From assembly GCF_000375365.1 (NCBI RefSeq), contig NZ_AQXB01000002.1, positions 299,185 to 363,184 on the forward strand: a DNA stretch of 64,000 bases. The letters run 5' to 3'. The notes beneath the pieces were generated by a model that was not told where the DNA came from, ran no database searches, and saw nothing but the letters and a program-made list of their open reading frames with translations. Positions within the stretch are counted from its first letter, which is position 1; every line of letters begins with the position of its first letter. The translations under genes and the position numbers were made by a program. This stretch comes from Corynebacterium mastitidis DSM 44356 (GTDB lineage Bacteria; Actinomycetota; Actinomycetes; Mycobacteriales; Mycobacteriaceae). Below are positions 1 through 8,608 of this stretch, piece after piece.

Positions 1-715
1 GGACTTCGACGCCCTCTCGGCCCTGGTGCAGCTCGGCGCGGGCCCCTCCTCCCTGGCCACCACCATCCGCCTCATGGCGGGCAACGAGACGGTCACCGAG
101 GGCTTCAAGGAGGGGCAGGTGGGCTCCTCGGCCATGCCGCACAAGATGAACGCCCGCTCCTGCGAGCGCGTGGGCGGCCTCCAGGTGATCCTGCGCGGCT
201 ACCTCGCCATGGCGGCGGACCTCGCCGGGCAGCAGTGGAACGAGGGGGACGTGTTCTGCTCCGTGGTGCGCCGCGTGGCGCTGCCGGACGCCTTCTTCGC
301 CTTCGACGGCATGGCGGAGACGTTCCTCACGGTGCTGGGCGAGTTCGGCGCCTTCCCCGCCATGATCGACCGCGAGCTGGAGCGCTACCTGCCCTTCCTG
401 GCCACCACCCGCATCCTCATGGCGGCGGTGCGCGCCGGGGTGGGCCGCGAGGTGGCCCACGAGGTCATCAAGGAGAACGCGGTGGCGGTGGCCCTCAACA
501 TGCGGGAACACGGCGCGGAGCAGGACCTGGTGGAGCGCCTGGCGGCAGACGACCGCCTGCCGCTGGGCGCGGAGGACCTGCGCGCGGCGCTGGCGGATCG
601 CCACGCCTTCATCGGCGCGGCGGAGTCCCAGGTGGGCCGCGTGCTCGCCCGCGTGGAGGAGGTTACGGCCCGGTATCCGCAGGCCGCGCGGTACGCGGGC
701 GGGGAGATCCTGTAG
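1..715 (+). CDS. purB: Adenylosuccinate lyase, 3' part (gene starts before the window)
   Basis: Cleaves SAICAR to AICAR and adenylosuccinate to AMP in purine synthesis (cytosolic homotetramer). Only the C-terminal 237 codons or so are present; the frame is open from base 2, so the start lies upstream. The superfamily signature is visible as [17 protein letters not shown], the flexible loop carrying the catalytic serine (codons near 120-170). The helical C-terminal domain follows and ends in TAG. purC follows after about 70 nt, so the two sit together as in other corynebacteria. Family assignment is secure; nothing odd is seen in the visible part. Confidence 0.97.
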   Translation, partial: DFDALSALVQLGAGPSSLATTIRLMAGNETVTEGFKEGQVGSSAMPHKMNARSCERVGGLQVILRGYLAMAADLAGQQWNEGDVFCSVVRRVALPDAFFAFDGMAETFLTVLGEFGAFPAMIDRELERYLPFLATTRILMAAVRAGVGREVAHEVIKENAVAVALNMREHGAEQDLVERLAADDRLPLGAEDLRAALADRHAFIGAAESQVGRVLARVEEVTARYPQAARYAGGEIL

Positions 716-727
716 GGCTCCGAGCCT

Positions 728-760
728 CATTACGGCCTCATTACCGCCCAATTACCGCTG
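728..760. repeat. Three 11-bp direct repeats upstream of purC
   Basis: Three head-to-tail units, CATTACGGCCT, CATTACCGCCC and AATTACCGCTG, share the core ATTAC(C/G)GC with an exact 11-bp period, about one helical turn. They end 15 bp before the purC -10 hexamer (TACACT, 776-781). That position would suit an activator or repressor binding site, but no known regulator is recognised; the function is inference. Confidence 0.5.
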
Positions 761-788
761 CGCGGTACGCGGGGTTACACTCCCAACC

Positions 789-1682
789 ATGCGTCCTGAA
801 CTGTCGGAATACCGCCACGTCTCGGCGGGCAAGGTGCGTGAGATTTACGAGATCGACGAGGAGCACCTGCTCATCGTCGCCTCGGACCGCATCTCCGCCT
901 ATGACTACATCCTGGATACCGAGATCCCCGATAAGGGCAGAATCCTCACCGCGATGAGCTTCTACTTCTTCGGCGCCCTGGATGTGCCCAACCACCTGGC
1001 GGGGCCCGCGGACGACCCCCGCATCCCCGAGAAGGTGCTGGGGCGCGCCATGGTGTGCAAGAAGCTGGCCATGCAGCCCTTCGAGTGCGTGGCGCGCGGC
1101 TACCTCACCGGCTCCGGGCTGGCGGAGTACAAGAAGAACGGCACCGTGTGCGGCATCGCCCTGCCCGAGGGACTGGGGGAGGCCTCCCGGCTGCCGGAGC
1201 CCATCTTCACCCCGGCCACCAAGGCCGAGCAGGGCGAGCACGACGAGAACGTCTCCTTCGACTACGTGGTGGACTCCCTCGGCCAGGAGCGCGCCGAGCA
1301 ACTGCGCGATACCACCCTGGAGGTGTACTCCCGGGCGGCGGCCATCGCGGAGGAGCGCGGCCTGATCCTGGCGGATACCAAGCTGGAGTTCGGCCGGGAC
1401 GCCTCCGGCGCCCTGGTGCTGGCGGACGAGGTGCTCACCCCGGACTCCTCCCGCTACTGGCCCGCCGAGGGCTACGCGCCGGGCAAGGTGCAGCCCAGCT
1501 TTGACAAGCAGTACGTGCGCAACTGGCTGACCAGCTCCAAGTCCGGGTGGGACAAGAACTCCGGGGAGCAGCCCCCGGCGCTGCCGGGCTCCGTGGTGGA
1601 GGCCACCCGGGAGCGCTACGTGGAGGCCTACGAGAAGATCTCCGGGGAGAAGTTCTGCCACTGGGTCGGGGTGTGCGTCTAG
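789..1682 (+). CDS. purC: Phosphoribosylaminoimidazole-succinocarboxamide (SAICAR) synthase
   Basis: Condenses CAIR with aspartate using ATP to make SAICAR, the step before PurB in IMP synthesis. The 297-residue length is normal for the family. Recognisable are the N-terminal [21 protein letters not shown] segment (SAICAR synthetase signature), the substrate region [11 protein letters not shown], and the [13 protein letters not shown] stretch [11 protein letters not shown] near residue 195. The ATG lies 8 nt after a TACACT -10 (776-781) with no Shine-Dalgarno sequence, so a leaderless mRNA is likely. A strong hairpin follows the stop. High confidence. Confidence 0.97.
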   Translation: MRPELSEYRHVSAGKVREIYEIDEEHLLIVASDRISAYDYILDTEIPDKGRILTAMSFYFFGALDVPNHLAGPADDPRIPEKVLGRAMVCKKLAMQPFECVARGYLTGSGLAEYKKNGTVCGIALPEGLGEASRLPEPIFTPATKAEQGEHDENVSFDYVVDSLGQERAEQLRDTTLEVYSRAAAIAEERGLILADTKLEFGRDASGALVLADEVLTPDSSRYWPAEGYAPGKVQPSFDKQYVRNWLTSSKSGWDKNSGEQPPALPGSVVEATRERYVEAYEKISGEKFCHWVGVCV

Positions 1683-1735
1683 CCCTTCTCCTCCATTAAA
1701 CGGAGGAGAAGGGGCGCTGCGGGGCGCGGTTTTTA
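1683..1735 (+). terminator. Hairpin terminator after purC
   Basis: CCCTTCTCCTCC (1683-1694) pairs with GGAGGAGAAGGG (1702-1713), a perfect 12-bp stem with a 7-nt loop, directly after the purC stop. The nearest T-run (TTTTT, 1731-1735) is about 18 nt further on, so it is either a weak intrinsic terminator or a 3'-end stabiliser. Confidence 0.6.
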
Positions 1736-1748
1736 ATCCCCGCCAATC

Positions 1749-1783
1749 TTGGAAAAGGTTGGGTGGAGGAATACAATTCAGCC
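1749..1783 (+). promoter_or_regulatory. Promoter for the MarR-family gene
   Basis: TTGGAA (1749-1754), a 17-bp spacer and TACAAT (1772-1777) make a near-consensus sigma-A promoter. The expected start point falls on the ATG at 1784, which suggests leaderless translation and decides the start of the gene in favour of that ATG over the GTG at 1763. Confidence 0.65.
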
Positions 1784-2215
1784 ATGACCTCCCCCGATGT
1801 TCTAGCGTCCCAGCTCCGCGAGAGCCTGCGGCTAGGGGTGTACATGCTGCGGCTGATGGATCGGGAGGGGGAGCTGCCCACCACACAGGTGGGCACCCTC
1901 ATGGCGCTCAAGGGCGGCCCGCTGCCGGTGAGCAGGATCGCCACGCTGAGCGGGATCAGCACCGCCAGCGCCAGCCAGCAGGTCACGCGCCTGGAAAACG
2001 CCGGCTACGTGGAGCGCCGCCCCGACCCGCAGGACGCCCGGGGAGTCCTCGTGGTGGTCACGGAGGCGGGCCTGGAGGCCCTGCACGCGACCACCCGGGC
2101 GCGCAACAGCCGCCTCGCCCCGGCGGTGGCGCGCCTCTCGGAGCGGGAGCGCGAGGAGATCGCCCGCGCCCTGCCCACCCTGGAGCGTTTTTTCCGTTCC
2201 CTCCTGGACGAGTAA
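1784..2215 (+). CDS. MarR-family transcriptional regulator
   Basis: A 143-residue winged-helix protein of typical MarR length. The DNA-binding helix-turn-helix is in the middle (about residues 45-90: LPVSRIATLSGISTASASQQVTRLENAGYVERRPDPQDARG), with the wing residues DxR-G conserved. Flanking helices probably form the dimer. The promoter geometry puts the RNA start at this ATG. The gene stands between purC and the folate gene pabAB, in the same direction. Its effector and targets are unknown; auto-regulation or control of the adjacent pabAB is possible but only inferred. Confidence 0.9.
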   Translation: MTSPDVLASQLRESLRLGVYMLRLMDREGELPTTQVGTLMALKGGPLPVSRIATLSGISTASASQQVTRLENAGYVERRPDPQDARGVLVVVTEAGLEALHATTRARNSRLAPAVARLSEREREEIARALPTLERFFRSLLDE

Positions 2216-2243
2216 GCCCTGCGGTGGGCTAGCATCGGTGCGC

Positions 2244-4028
2244 ATGGCCGTGGCGGTGCTCGTGATCGATAACCAGGACTCCTTTACCCTCAACATCGTG
2301 GAGGCCCTGCGCGCCGCGGGCGCATGGGTGCGGGTGCAGCCCAACACGGAGCGCCCGCGCTGGGAGGGGATCGAGGCCGTGGTGATCTCGCCGGGGCCGG
2401 GCCACCCCGGCACCCCGGCGGACGTGGGCACCAGCGTGGAGGCCCTGCGGCGCGGCCTGCCGGTGCTGGGGGTGTGCCTGGGCCACCAGCTCATGGCGCA
2501 GGAGTGCGGGGGCACGGTGGGCCGGGTGACCCCCGCGCACGGGGTGACCAGCCGTATCTACCACGACGGATCGGACCTCTTTTTTGGCCTGCCGCAGGGC
2601 TTCGAGGCGGTGCGGTATCACTCCCTGGCCGTGACCGAGGTTCCGGAGGCCCTCGAGGTCACCGCGCGCACCCCGGAGGGCGTGGTCATGGGCCTGCGCC
2701 ACCGCGAGCGCCCCTGGTGGGGGGTGCAGTTCCACCCGGAGTCCGTGGGCGCGCCCGAGGCGGTGCGGGTGATCCACCGCTTCGTGGAGATGGTGCGGGA
2801 GAGCCGCCGCCCGTTGCGGGTGCACCACCGCCACCTGCGGGACTGCGCCCTGGACGCGCCGGAGGCGTACCGGCGGTTGTGCGCGGGCCGGGACTACTCC
2901 TTCTGGCTGGACGATTCCACTGGCCGGGGCTACAGCTACCTGGGGGTCACCGCCGCGCAGGCCCCGCCCGGCGCCGAGGCCGCCGCCGTGGAGGCGCCGG
3001 GGCTGCCGTGTGCCCCCGTCCTGGGCTGGGTGGGCTACCTCACCTACCCCGCCGGGCGGCACTTTCGCTTTGCCGACGCCACGGTGGCGGTGGGCCCCAC
3101 GGGGGTGCACCTTTTGGCCCTGGAGGAGGCGCGGCTCGACGACCTCCAGGAGGCGCTGTCCCGCCCGGCGCCCGGGTCTGCCGGGGAGAAGCGCGCCGGG
3201 GCGCGGCCCGTCCTGCGCTGCGCGGACAGCAGGGAGGCGTACCTCGCCAAGATCGCCAGCCTGCAGCGCAGCATCGCCGCCGGGGAGACCTACGAGGCCT
3301 GCCTGACCACCCGGCTGCGCGGCCCCTCGCCGGGGCTCGGGCTGGCGGACTACCTGGCGCTGCGCGTCGCCAACCCCACCCCCTACGGGGCCTACCTGCG
3401 CTGGGGAGGCACCCAGATCATGAGCACCTCCCCGGAGACCTTCTTGCGCGTGCGCGCCGGGGTGGCGGAGTCGCGCCCCATCAAGGGCACCCGCCCGCGC
3501 GGGGACACCCCGGAGGCGGACGCCGCCCTGCGCGCCGACCTCGCCGCCAATCCCAAGGACCGCGCGGAGAACCTCATGGTGGTGGACCTGGTGCGCCACG
3601 ACCTCACCCGCGTGGCCCGCCCCGGCACCGTGCGGGCCGAGCCCCTCTTCGAGGTGGAGACCTACGCCGCCGCCCACCAGCTCGTGAGCACCGTGCGCGC
3701 CGAGCTGGCCGCCACGCCGTGGGAGCTGATCGACGCCGCCTTCCCCGGCGGCTCCATGACGGGCGCGCCGAAGAAGCGCACGATGGAGATCCTGGCGGGC
3801 CTGGAGGAGGGCGAGCGCGGCGTGTACTCCGGGGCCATCGGTTACGTGGCCGTGGACGGCACGGTGGACCTCGCCATGACCATCCGCACCCTGGTGGAGG
3901 AGGACGGGGAGCTGAGCTACGGGGTGGGCGGCGCGATCCTCGCGGCCTCCGACCCGGAGGCGGAGTACCGGGAGATCGTGACCAAGGCGCAGCCGGTGCG
4001 TGCCGTCGCGGACGTGGAGTTCCCGTGA
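2244..4028 (+). CDS. pabAB: Aminodeoxychorismate synthase, PabA-PabB fusion
   Basis: Makes 4-amino-4-deoxychorismate from chorismate and glutamine for folate synthesis. Residues 1 to about 190 are a class I glutamine amidotransferase with the full triad: Cys78 in GVCLGHQ, and His164 and Glu166 in VQFHPES. The rest is the chorismate-binding domain, with SRPIKGTRPRG, DLVRHDLTRV, PGGSMTGAPKKRTMEIL and YSGAIGY. Lys414 in PIKGT is the residue that distinguishes PabB from anthranilate synthase, which has Ala there; this supports the pab call over trp. ATG 2244 lies 9 nt after a TAGCAT hexamer (2230-2235); an in-frame GTG at 2238 is the alternative start. It overlaps the next gene by 4 nt. Confidence 0.95.
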   Translation: MAVAVLVIDNQDSFTLNIVEALRAAGAWVRVQPNTERPRWEGIEAVVISPGPGHPGTPADVGTSVEALRRGLPVLGVCLGHQLMAQECGGTVGRVTPAHGVTSRIYHDGSDLFFGLPQGFEAVRYHSLAVTEVPEALEVTARTPEGVVMGLRHRERPWWGVQFHPESVGAPEAVRVIHRFVEMVRESRRPLRVHHRHLRDCALDAPEAYRRLCAGRDYSFWLDDSTGRGYSYLGVTAAQAPPGAEAAAVEAPGLPCAPVLGWVGYLTYPAGRHFRFADATVAVGPTGVHLLALEEARLDDLQEALSRPAPGSAGEKRAGARPVLRCADSREAYLAKIASLQRSIAAGETYEACLTTRLRGPSPGLGLADYLALRVANPTPYGAYLRWGGTQIMSTSPETFLRVRAGVAESRPIKGTRPRGDTPEADAALRADLAANPKDRAENLMVVDLVRHDLTRVARPGTVRAEPLFEVETYAAAHQLVSTVRAELAATPWELIDAAFPGGSMTGAPKKRTMEILAGLEEGERGVYSGAIGYVAVDGTVDLAMTIRTLVEEDGELSYGVGGAILAASDPEAEYREIVTKAQPVRAVADVEFP

Positions 4029-4654
4029 CGCCCCCGGCGGATAGCCCGGTGATCCTCGACTCCTGGCTGGTGCGCGCGGGCCGCGTGGAGGGGCTGGACC
4101 TGCACCTGGATCGCTTCGCCCGGTCCTGCCGCGCGCTGCTGGGGTACCTCCCGCCCCGGTGGTTCCTCGAGGAGACGGCGGCGGCCTGCGCGGGCGCGGA
4201 GGGGGAGTGGTTCCCCCGCATCCGGGCGCGGCGGGGGCGCTGGGAGCGGGAGATGCGCCCGGCCCCGCCGCGCCGCTCGAGCACCGTCCTGTGGGTGGGG
4301 CCCGACCCGGACGCGCGCCGCCACCCCGAGCACAAGGGGCCGGACATGCCCGAGCTGCTGGCCCTGCGGGAGCGGGCGCGGGAGCGCGGCGCGGACGACG
4401 CCGTGCTCCACCGCGGCGGGGAGGTAGTGGAGGCCGCCACCGCCACCCTGCTCTTCGCCCGCGGCGACACCCTGCTGCGCCCTCCCGGTCCGCGCCTGCC
4501 CGGCGTCACGGAGTGCCTGTGGGTGCGCCGCTGGCCGGGGCCGGTGCGCACGGAGGCGGTGTCCCTGGCGGAGGCCCCCGCGCTGCGGTGCTGGGCGCTG
4601 AGCAGCCTGCACGGGGCGACCCCGGTGACGCGCTGGATCACCCCGGGGCCGTGA
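4025..4654 (+). CDS. Short class IV aminotransferase-fold protein, PabC-like
   Basis: The GTG start overlaps the pabAB stop (GTGA), so the two are translationally coupled. The 209-residue product resembles aminodeoxychorismate lyase, which releases pyruvate from aminodeoxychorismate to give p-aminobenzoate. Visible features are HPEHKGPDMPEL with the probable PLP lysine (K104), then RGADDAVLHRGGEVVEAATATLLF and LPGVTE, the class IV signature region. It is shorter than the roughly 270-300 residues usual for PabC, mainly in the N-terminal domain. A full-length PabC candidate lies at 40297-41196, so the division of labour between the two is unclear. Operon position argues strongly for a folate role. 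Confidence 0.8.
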   Translation: MTPPADSPVILDSWLVRAGRVEGLDLHLDRFARSCRALLGYLPPRWFLEETAAACAGAEGEWFPRIRARRGRWEREMRPAPPRRSSTVLWVGPDPDARRHPEHKGPDMPELLALRERARERGADDAVLHRGGEVVEAATATLLFARGDTLLRPPGPRLPGVTECLWVRRWPGPVRTEAVSLAEAPALRCWALSSLHGATPVTRWITPGP

Positions 4655-4713
4655 GCATTCGGACGATGAGGGCCCATCCCTTCCGGCTCCGCGACCGGCG
4701 CGCCGTGGCGGGG

Positions 4714-4732
4714 CAGGGGGCGTCGGCACGCG
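4714..4732 (+). repeat. 19-bp repeat, copy 1 (upstream of ptrB)
   Basis: CAGGGGGCGTCGGCACGCG occurs here and again, identically and in the same orientation, at 6905-6923, so that ptrB is bracketed. This copy sits inside an inverted repeat (an upstream CCGGCGCG arm near 4695 pairs with CGCGCCGG around 4730). A partial third match, GGGGCGTCGGCAC, lies inside the lysE coding region near 30600. Confidence 0.6.
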
Positions 4733-4759
4733 CCGGGAGGCGGCGCTACCATCGGTTCC

Positions 4760-6880
4760 ATGTCTGAGAACCCGCAAGCGCCGCTGGCCCCCGTCCACCC
4801 GATCACCCGCGAGCACCACGGCCGCGTTTTTGTGGACGACTACGAGTGGCTGCGGGACAAGGAGTCCCCGGAAACGCTGGGCTACCTGGAGGCGGAGAAC
4901 GCCTACACGCGGGCCCGCACGCGCCACCTGGAGGGCCTCACGGAGGCGATCTACGGGGAGATCAAGTCCCGCGTGCAGGAGACGGACATGTCCGTGCCGA
5001 CCCGCGCCGGGGACTTTTGGTACTACGGCCGCACCGTCGAGGGCAAGGATTACGGGCTGTCCTGCCGCCTGCCGGTGGACGCCGCGCACGACCCCTGGAC
5101 GCCCCCGGAGATCCCCCAGGAGGGCGAGGTCCCGGGCGAGGAGGTGCTGCTGGACCTCAACGAGCTGGCGGCGGGCCACGAGTTCTTCTCCCTCGGGGCC
5201 TCCAGCGTGACCACCTCCGGGCGTTATCTGGCCTACTCCGTGGACACGGCGGGCGATGAGCGCTTTGACCTCTTCATCAAGGACCTCGCCACGGGGCGGC
5301 TCCTGGAGGATCGCCTGGAGGGCATCTTCTACGGCGCCACCTGGGCGGGCGAGGACTACCTGTTCTACCAGCGGGTGGACGAGTCCTGGCGGCCGGATTC
5401 CGTGTGGCGGCACAAGGTGGGCACCCCGCAGGAGGCCGACGTCCGCGTGTTTCACGAGCCGGACGGCCGCTTTAGCACCGGGGTGGGGGCCACGCGCTCC
5501 GAGCGCTACCTGATGATCGAGTCCGCCTCCAAGATCACCTCGGAGACGTGGGTGCTGGACATGGACAACCCCGAGGGCGAGTTCGAGGTGCTGTGGCCCC
5601 GGCGCACCGGGGTGGAGTATTCCGTGGATCACGCCGTGGTGGCGGGCGAGGACCGCTGGGTGGTCACGCACAACGCCACCGGCCCGAACTTCGCGGTGGG
5701 CGAGTGCCCGGTGGGCCGCCTCCCGGAGCTGACCGGCCTGCGCGAGCTGCTTCCGCACCGCGAGGACGTCCGCGTGGAGGGGGTGGACACGTACGCGGGG
5801 CAGATCGTGGCGGCCTATCGGCGCGGCGCCATCGGGCGCGCCGCCGTGATGGTGCTGGGCGAGGGCGGCTACACCGACTTCGAGGAGCTGGACTTCGATG
5901 AGGAGCTGTACACCGTGGGGGTGCTGGGCAACCCGGAGTGGCGGGCCCCGGTGATCCGCCTGAGCTACGGCTCCTTCATCACCCCCACCCAGATCATCGA
6001 CCTCACGGTGGCCACCGGCGAGCGCGCCCTGCGCAAGCAGCAGGCGGTGCTCGGCGGCTACGACGCCTCCGCCTACACCGCCTACCGCCTCTGGGCGCGC
6101 GCCGGGGACGGCGCGGAGATCCCCGTCTCCGTGATCCACCGGGCGGACCTGGACACCTCCCGGCCCAACCCCACCCTGCTCTACGCCTACGGCTCCTACG
6201 AGGCCTCCACGGACCCGGCCTTCTCCGTCTCCCGGCTCTCCCTGCTGGATCGCGGCATGATCTTCGCGGTGGCGCACGTGCGCGGCGGCGGGGAGATGGG
6301 CCGGGGCTGGTACGACCACGGCAAGGAGCTGGAGAAGAAGAACACCTTCACCGACTACATCGCGGTGGCCGACGACCTCATCGCCCGGGGCCTGTCCGCC
6401 CCGGAGACGATGGTGGCCGAGGGCGGCTCCGCGGGCGGCATGCTCATGGGCGCGGTGGCGAACATGGCGGGGGATCGCTTCGCCGGAATCCAGGCCATCG
6501 TGCCCTTCGTGGACCCGCTGACCTCCATGCTCATGCCGGAGCTGCCGCTGACGATGGGCGAGTGGGAGGAGTGGGGCGACCCGCTGCACGATCCGCAGGT
6601 GTATGACTACATGGCCTCCTACGCTCCCTACGAGAACGTCGAGGCCAAGGACTACCCGGACATCCTGGCCGTGACCTCGCTGAACGATACGCGCGTGCTG
6701 TACGTGGAGCCCGCCAAGTGGATCGCCCGGCTGCGGGCCACCGCCACCGGCGGGGAGTTCCTGCTCAAGACGGAGATGTCCGCCGGGCACGGCGGGGTCT
6801 CGGGCCGCTACGCCCGGTGGAGGCAGACGGCCTTCGAATACGCCTGGGCGGTGCACAAGGCCACGGGCCGCACGGCCTGA
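4760..6880 (+). CDS. ptrB: Protease II / prolyl oligopeptidase family serine peptidase
   Basis: A cytoplasmic S9A oligopeptidase that cleaves short peptides, in the OpdB/protease II branch, probably after basic residues. The 706-residue protein has an N-terminal beta-propeller (about 75-410) and a C-terminal alpha/beta-hydrolase. The catalytic triad is readable: Ser557 in EGGSAGGMLMG, Asp643 in SLNDTRVLYVEPAKW, and His677 in SAGHGG. There is no signal peptide. The ATG is 8 nt downstream of TACCAT (4747-4752), suggesting a leaderless start. The gene is bracketed by two copies of a 19-bp repeat. Family call is secure; substrate preference is inferred from family. Confidence 0.93.
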   Translation: MSENPQAPLAPVHPITREHHGRVFVDDYEWLRDKESPETLGYLEAENAYTRARTRHLEGLTEAIYGEIKSRVQETDMSVPTRAGDFWYYGRTVEGKDYGLSCRLPVDAAHDPWTPPEIPQEGEVPGEEVLLDLNELAAGHEFFSLGASSVTTSGRYLAYSVDTAGDERFDLFIKDLATGRLLEDRLEGIFYGATWAGEDYLFYQRVDESWRPDSVWRHKVGTPQEADVRVFHEPDGRFSTGVGATRSERYLMIESASKITSETWVLDMDNPEGEFEVLWPRRTGVEYSVDHAVVAGEDRWVVTHNATGPNFAVGECPVGRLPELTGLRELLPHREDVRVEGVDTYAGQIVAAYRRGAIGRAAVMVLGEGGYTDFEELDFDEELYTVGVLGNPEWRAPVIRLSYGSFITPTQIIDLTVATGERALRKQQAVLGGYDASAYTAYRLWARAGDGAEIPVSVIHRADLDTSRPNPTLLYAYGSYEASTDPAFSVSRLSLLDRGMIFAVAHVRGGGEMGRGWYDHGKELEKKNTFTDYIAVADDLIARGLSAPETMVAEGGSAGGMLMGAVANMAGDRFAGIQAIVPFVDPLTSMLMPELPLTMGEWEEWGDPLHDPQVYDYMASYAPYENVEAKDYPDILAVTSLNDTRVLYVEPAKWIARLRATATGGEFLLKTEMSAGHGGVSGRYARWRQTAFEYAWAVHKATGRTA

Positions 6881-6904
6881 GCGCTGCCGGGGCGTCAGGG
6901 GTGT

Positions 6905-6923
6905 CAGGGGGCGTCGGCACGCG
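6905..6923 (+). repeat. 19-bp repeat, copy 2 (downstream of ptrB)
   Basis: Identical to 4714-4732. Here GGCACGCGGG (6916-6925) pairs with CCCGCGTGCC (6941-6950), so this copy forms one arm of a 10-bp hairpin that may end ptrB transcription. The rest of the 188-nt ptrB-dctA gap is GC-rich and carries TTATAC (7037-7042), a possible dctA -10. Confidence 0.6.
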
Positions 6924-7068
6924 GGGCGGGGGAGAGGCGGCCCGCGTGCCGGGCCTGGGGGTGACCGCAACTACCCCCACGAGCGTTGAGTGAGTTGGGG
7001 CATGGGGGAGCCCGGGGCGATAATGCGGGTAACGAGTTATACCCCCGGATGCTGAATTGAGAAAACCC

Positions 7069-8538
7069 ATGTCTCCTAGCTCCCCGGCCGCCTACGAGGG
7101 TGCGCCCAAGATCGCCGAACCGAAGAAGCCGCGCAAGGACCGCACCCATTGGCTCTACATCGCGGTGATCATCGCCATCGTGGCGGGCATCGCGCTGGGC
7201 GCCGTGGCCCCCGATGTGGCCGTGAAGTTCAAGGTGCTCGGCACCATGTTCGTGGACCTCATCAAGATGATCGTGCCCCCGGTGATCTTCTGCACCATCG
7301 TGCTGGGCATCGGCTCGGTGCGCGCGGCGGCCTCCGTGGGCCGGGCGGGCGGCCTGGCGCTGGCCTACTTCATCACCATGTCCACCTTCGCGCTGTTCAT
7401 CGGCCTGGTGGTGGGCAACATCCTGGAGCCCGGCGACGGCCTGCACGTGGGCGAGCACGAGGTCAGCGACACGGTGCAGAAGGCCCTCAACAAGAACGAG
7501 GAGGCCGGCGGGGCGATGCACTTCATCCAGAGCATCATCCCGGACTCCTTCTTCTCCGCCTTCACCGGCTCCTATAACGCCCCCGGGCACACCGTGTCCA
7601 TCCTCCAGGTGCTCTTCATCGCCCTGCTGGTGGGCTTCGCGGTGCAGTCCCTGGGCCGCAAGGGCGAGCCGATCCTGGCCTTCGTGGCCAGCCTGCAGAC
7701 GCTGGTGTTCCGCATTCTGAGCTGGATCCTGTGGCTGGCCCCCATCGCGGCCTTCGGCGCCATCGCCGCCGTGGTGGGCGGCACGGGCATGAAGGCCGTG
7801 GTGCAGCTCGGCTACCTCATCCTGGCCTTCTACATCACCTGCTTCATCTTCGTGTTCGTGGTGCTGGGCGCGGTGCTCAAGGTCTTTACCGGGCTGTCCA
7901 TCTTCAAGCTGGTCAAGTACCTGGGCCGGGAGTTCCTGCTCATCTTCGCCACCTCCTCCTCGGAGTCCGCCCTGCCCAACCTCATGCGCAAGATGGAGCA
8001 CGTGGGCGTGGACAAGTCCACGGTGGGCATCGTGGTGCCCACCGGGTACTCCTTCAACCTGGACGGCACGGCCATCTACCTCACCATGGCGGCCATCTTC
8101 ATCTCGGACGCCATGGACATGCCCATGAACATGAGCGAGCAGGTGGGCCTGCTGCTCTTCATGATTATCGCAGCCAAGGGCGCCGCGGGCGTGTCCGGTG
8201 CGGGCATCGCCACGCTGGCGGCGGGCCTGCAGTCCTACAAGCCCGCGCTGCTGGGCGGCGTGGACCTCATCCTGGGCATCGATAAGTTCATGTCCGAGGC
8301 CCGCGCCCTGACCAACTTCGCGGGCAACTCCGTGGCCACCCTCCTGGTGGGCAAGTGGACGGGCACCCTGGACAAGGAGCGCGCGCAGCGGGTGTTCGTG
8401 GGCGAGATCCCCTACGTGCCCTCGGAGGAGGACGACGAGCACGGGGACTTCCGCCGCGATCCCTCGGTGACCAACCCGGCCCACGATCGCCTCCAGGCCA
8501 CCCCGCAGGTGAACCTGGACGATTACAAGACCCACTGA
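7069..8538 (+). CDS. dctA: C4-dicarboxylate:cation symporter, DctA type
   Basis: An inner-membrane secondary transporter of the DAACS family that imports succinate, fumarate and malate with Na+ or H+; glutamate is the main alternative substrate in the family. The 489-residue protein has about eight hydrophobic segments. The re-entrant loop motifs are SSSESALPNLMRKMEHVGV (HP1), TGYSFNLDGTAIYLTMAAIF (TM7) and KGAAGVSGAGIATLAA (HP2). The C-terminal stretch LGIDKFMSEARALTNFAGN closely follows bacterial DctA rather than GltP. The first 27 or so residues and the tail after residue 445 are hydrophilic. Start chosen at ATG; an in-frame TTG 12 nt upstream is possible. In C. glutamicum dctA has the same neighbours (protease II upstream, pur genes downstream). 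Confidence 0.88.
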   Translation: MSPSSPAAYEGAPKIAEPKKPRKDRTHWLYIAVIIAIVAGIALGAVAPDVAVKFKVLGTMFVDLIKMIVPPVIFCTIVLGIGSVRAAASVGRAGGLALAYFITMSTFALFIGLVVGNILEPGDGLHVGEHEVSDTVQKALNKNEEAGGAMHFIQSIIPDSFFSAFTGSYNAPGHTVSILQVLFIALLVGFAVQSLGRKGEPILAFVASLQTLVFRILSWILWLAPIAAFGAIAAVVGGTGMKAVVQLGYLILAFYITCFIFVFVVLGAVLKVFTGLSIFKLVKYLGREFLLIFATSSSESALPNLMRKMEHVGVDKSTVGIVVPTGYSFNLDGTAIYLTMAAIFISDAMDMPMNMSEQVGLLLFMIIAAKGAAGVSGAGIATLAAGLQSYKPALLGGVDLILGIDKFMSEARALTNFAGNSVATLLVGKWTGTLDKERAQRVFVGEIPYVPSEEDDEHGDFRRDPSVTNPAHDRLQATPQVNLDDYKTH

Positions 8539-8608
8539 GCCCTTGTAAGCGCCTTCCCACGGCGGCGATGCCGCGCGCCCGCCACGCCCCTGTGCGATAA
8601 TCGCGGGC

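Noticed and set aside
2244..4028. Anthranilate synthase TrpEG fusion
   Set aside because: The PIKGT lysine and the linked PabC-like gene point to aminodeoxychorismate synthase instead.
2324..4654. A 776-codon open frame overlapping pabAB
   Set aside because: Only its last 209 codons (from GTG 4025) resemble a real protein; the rest is Gly/Arg/Pro-rich shadow translation of pabAB.
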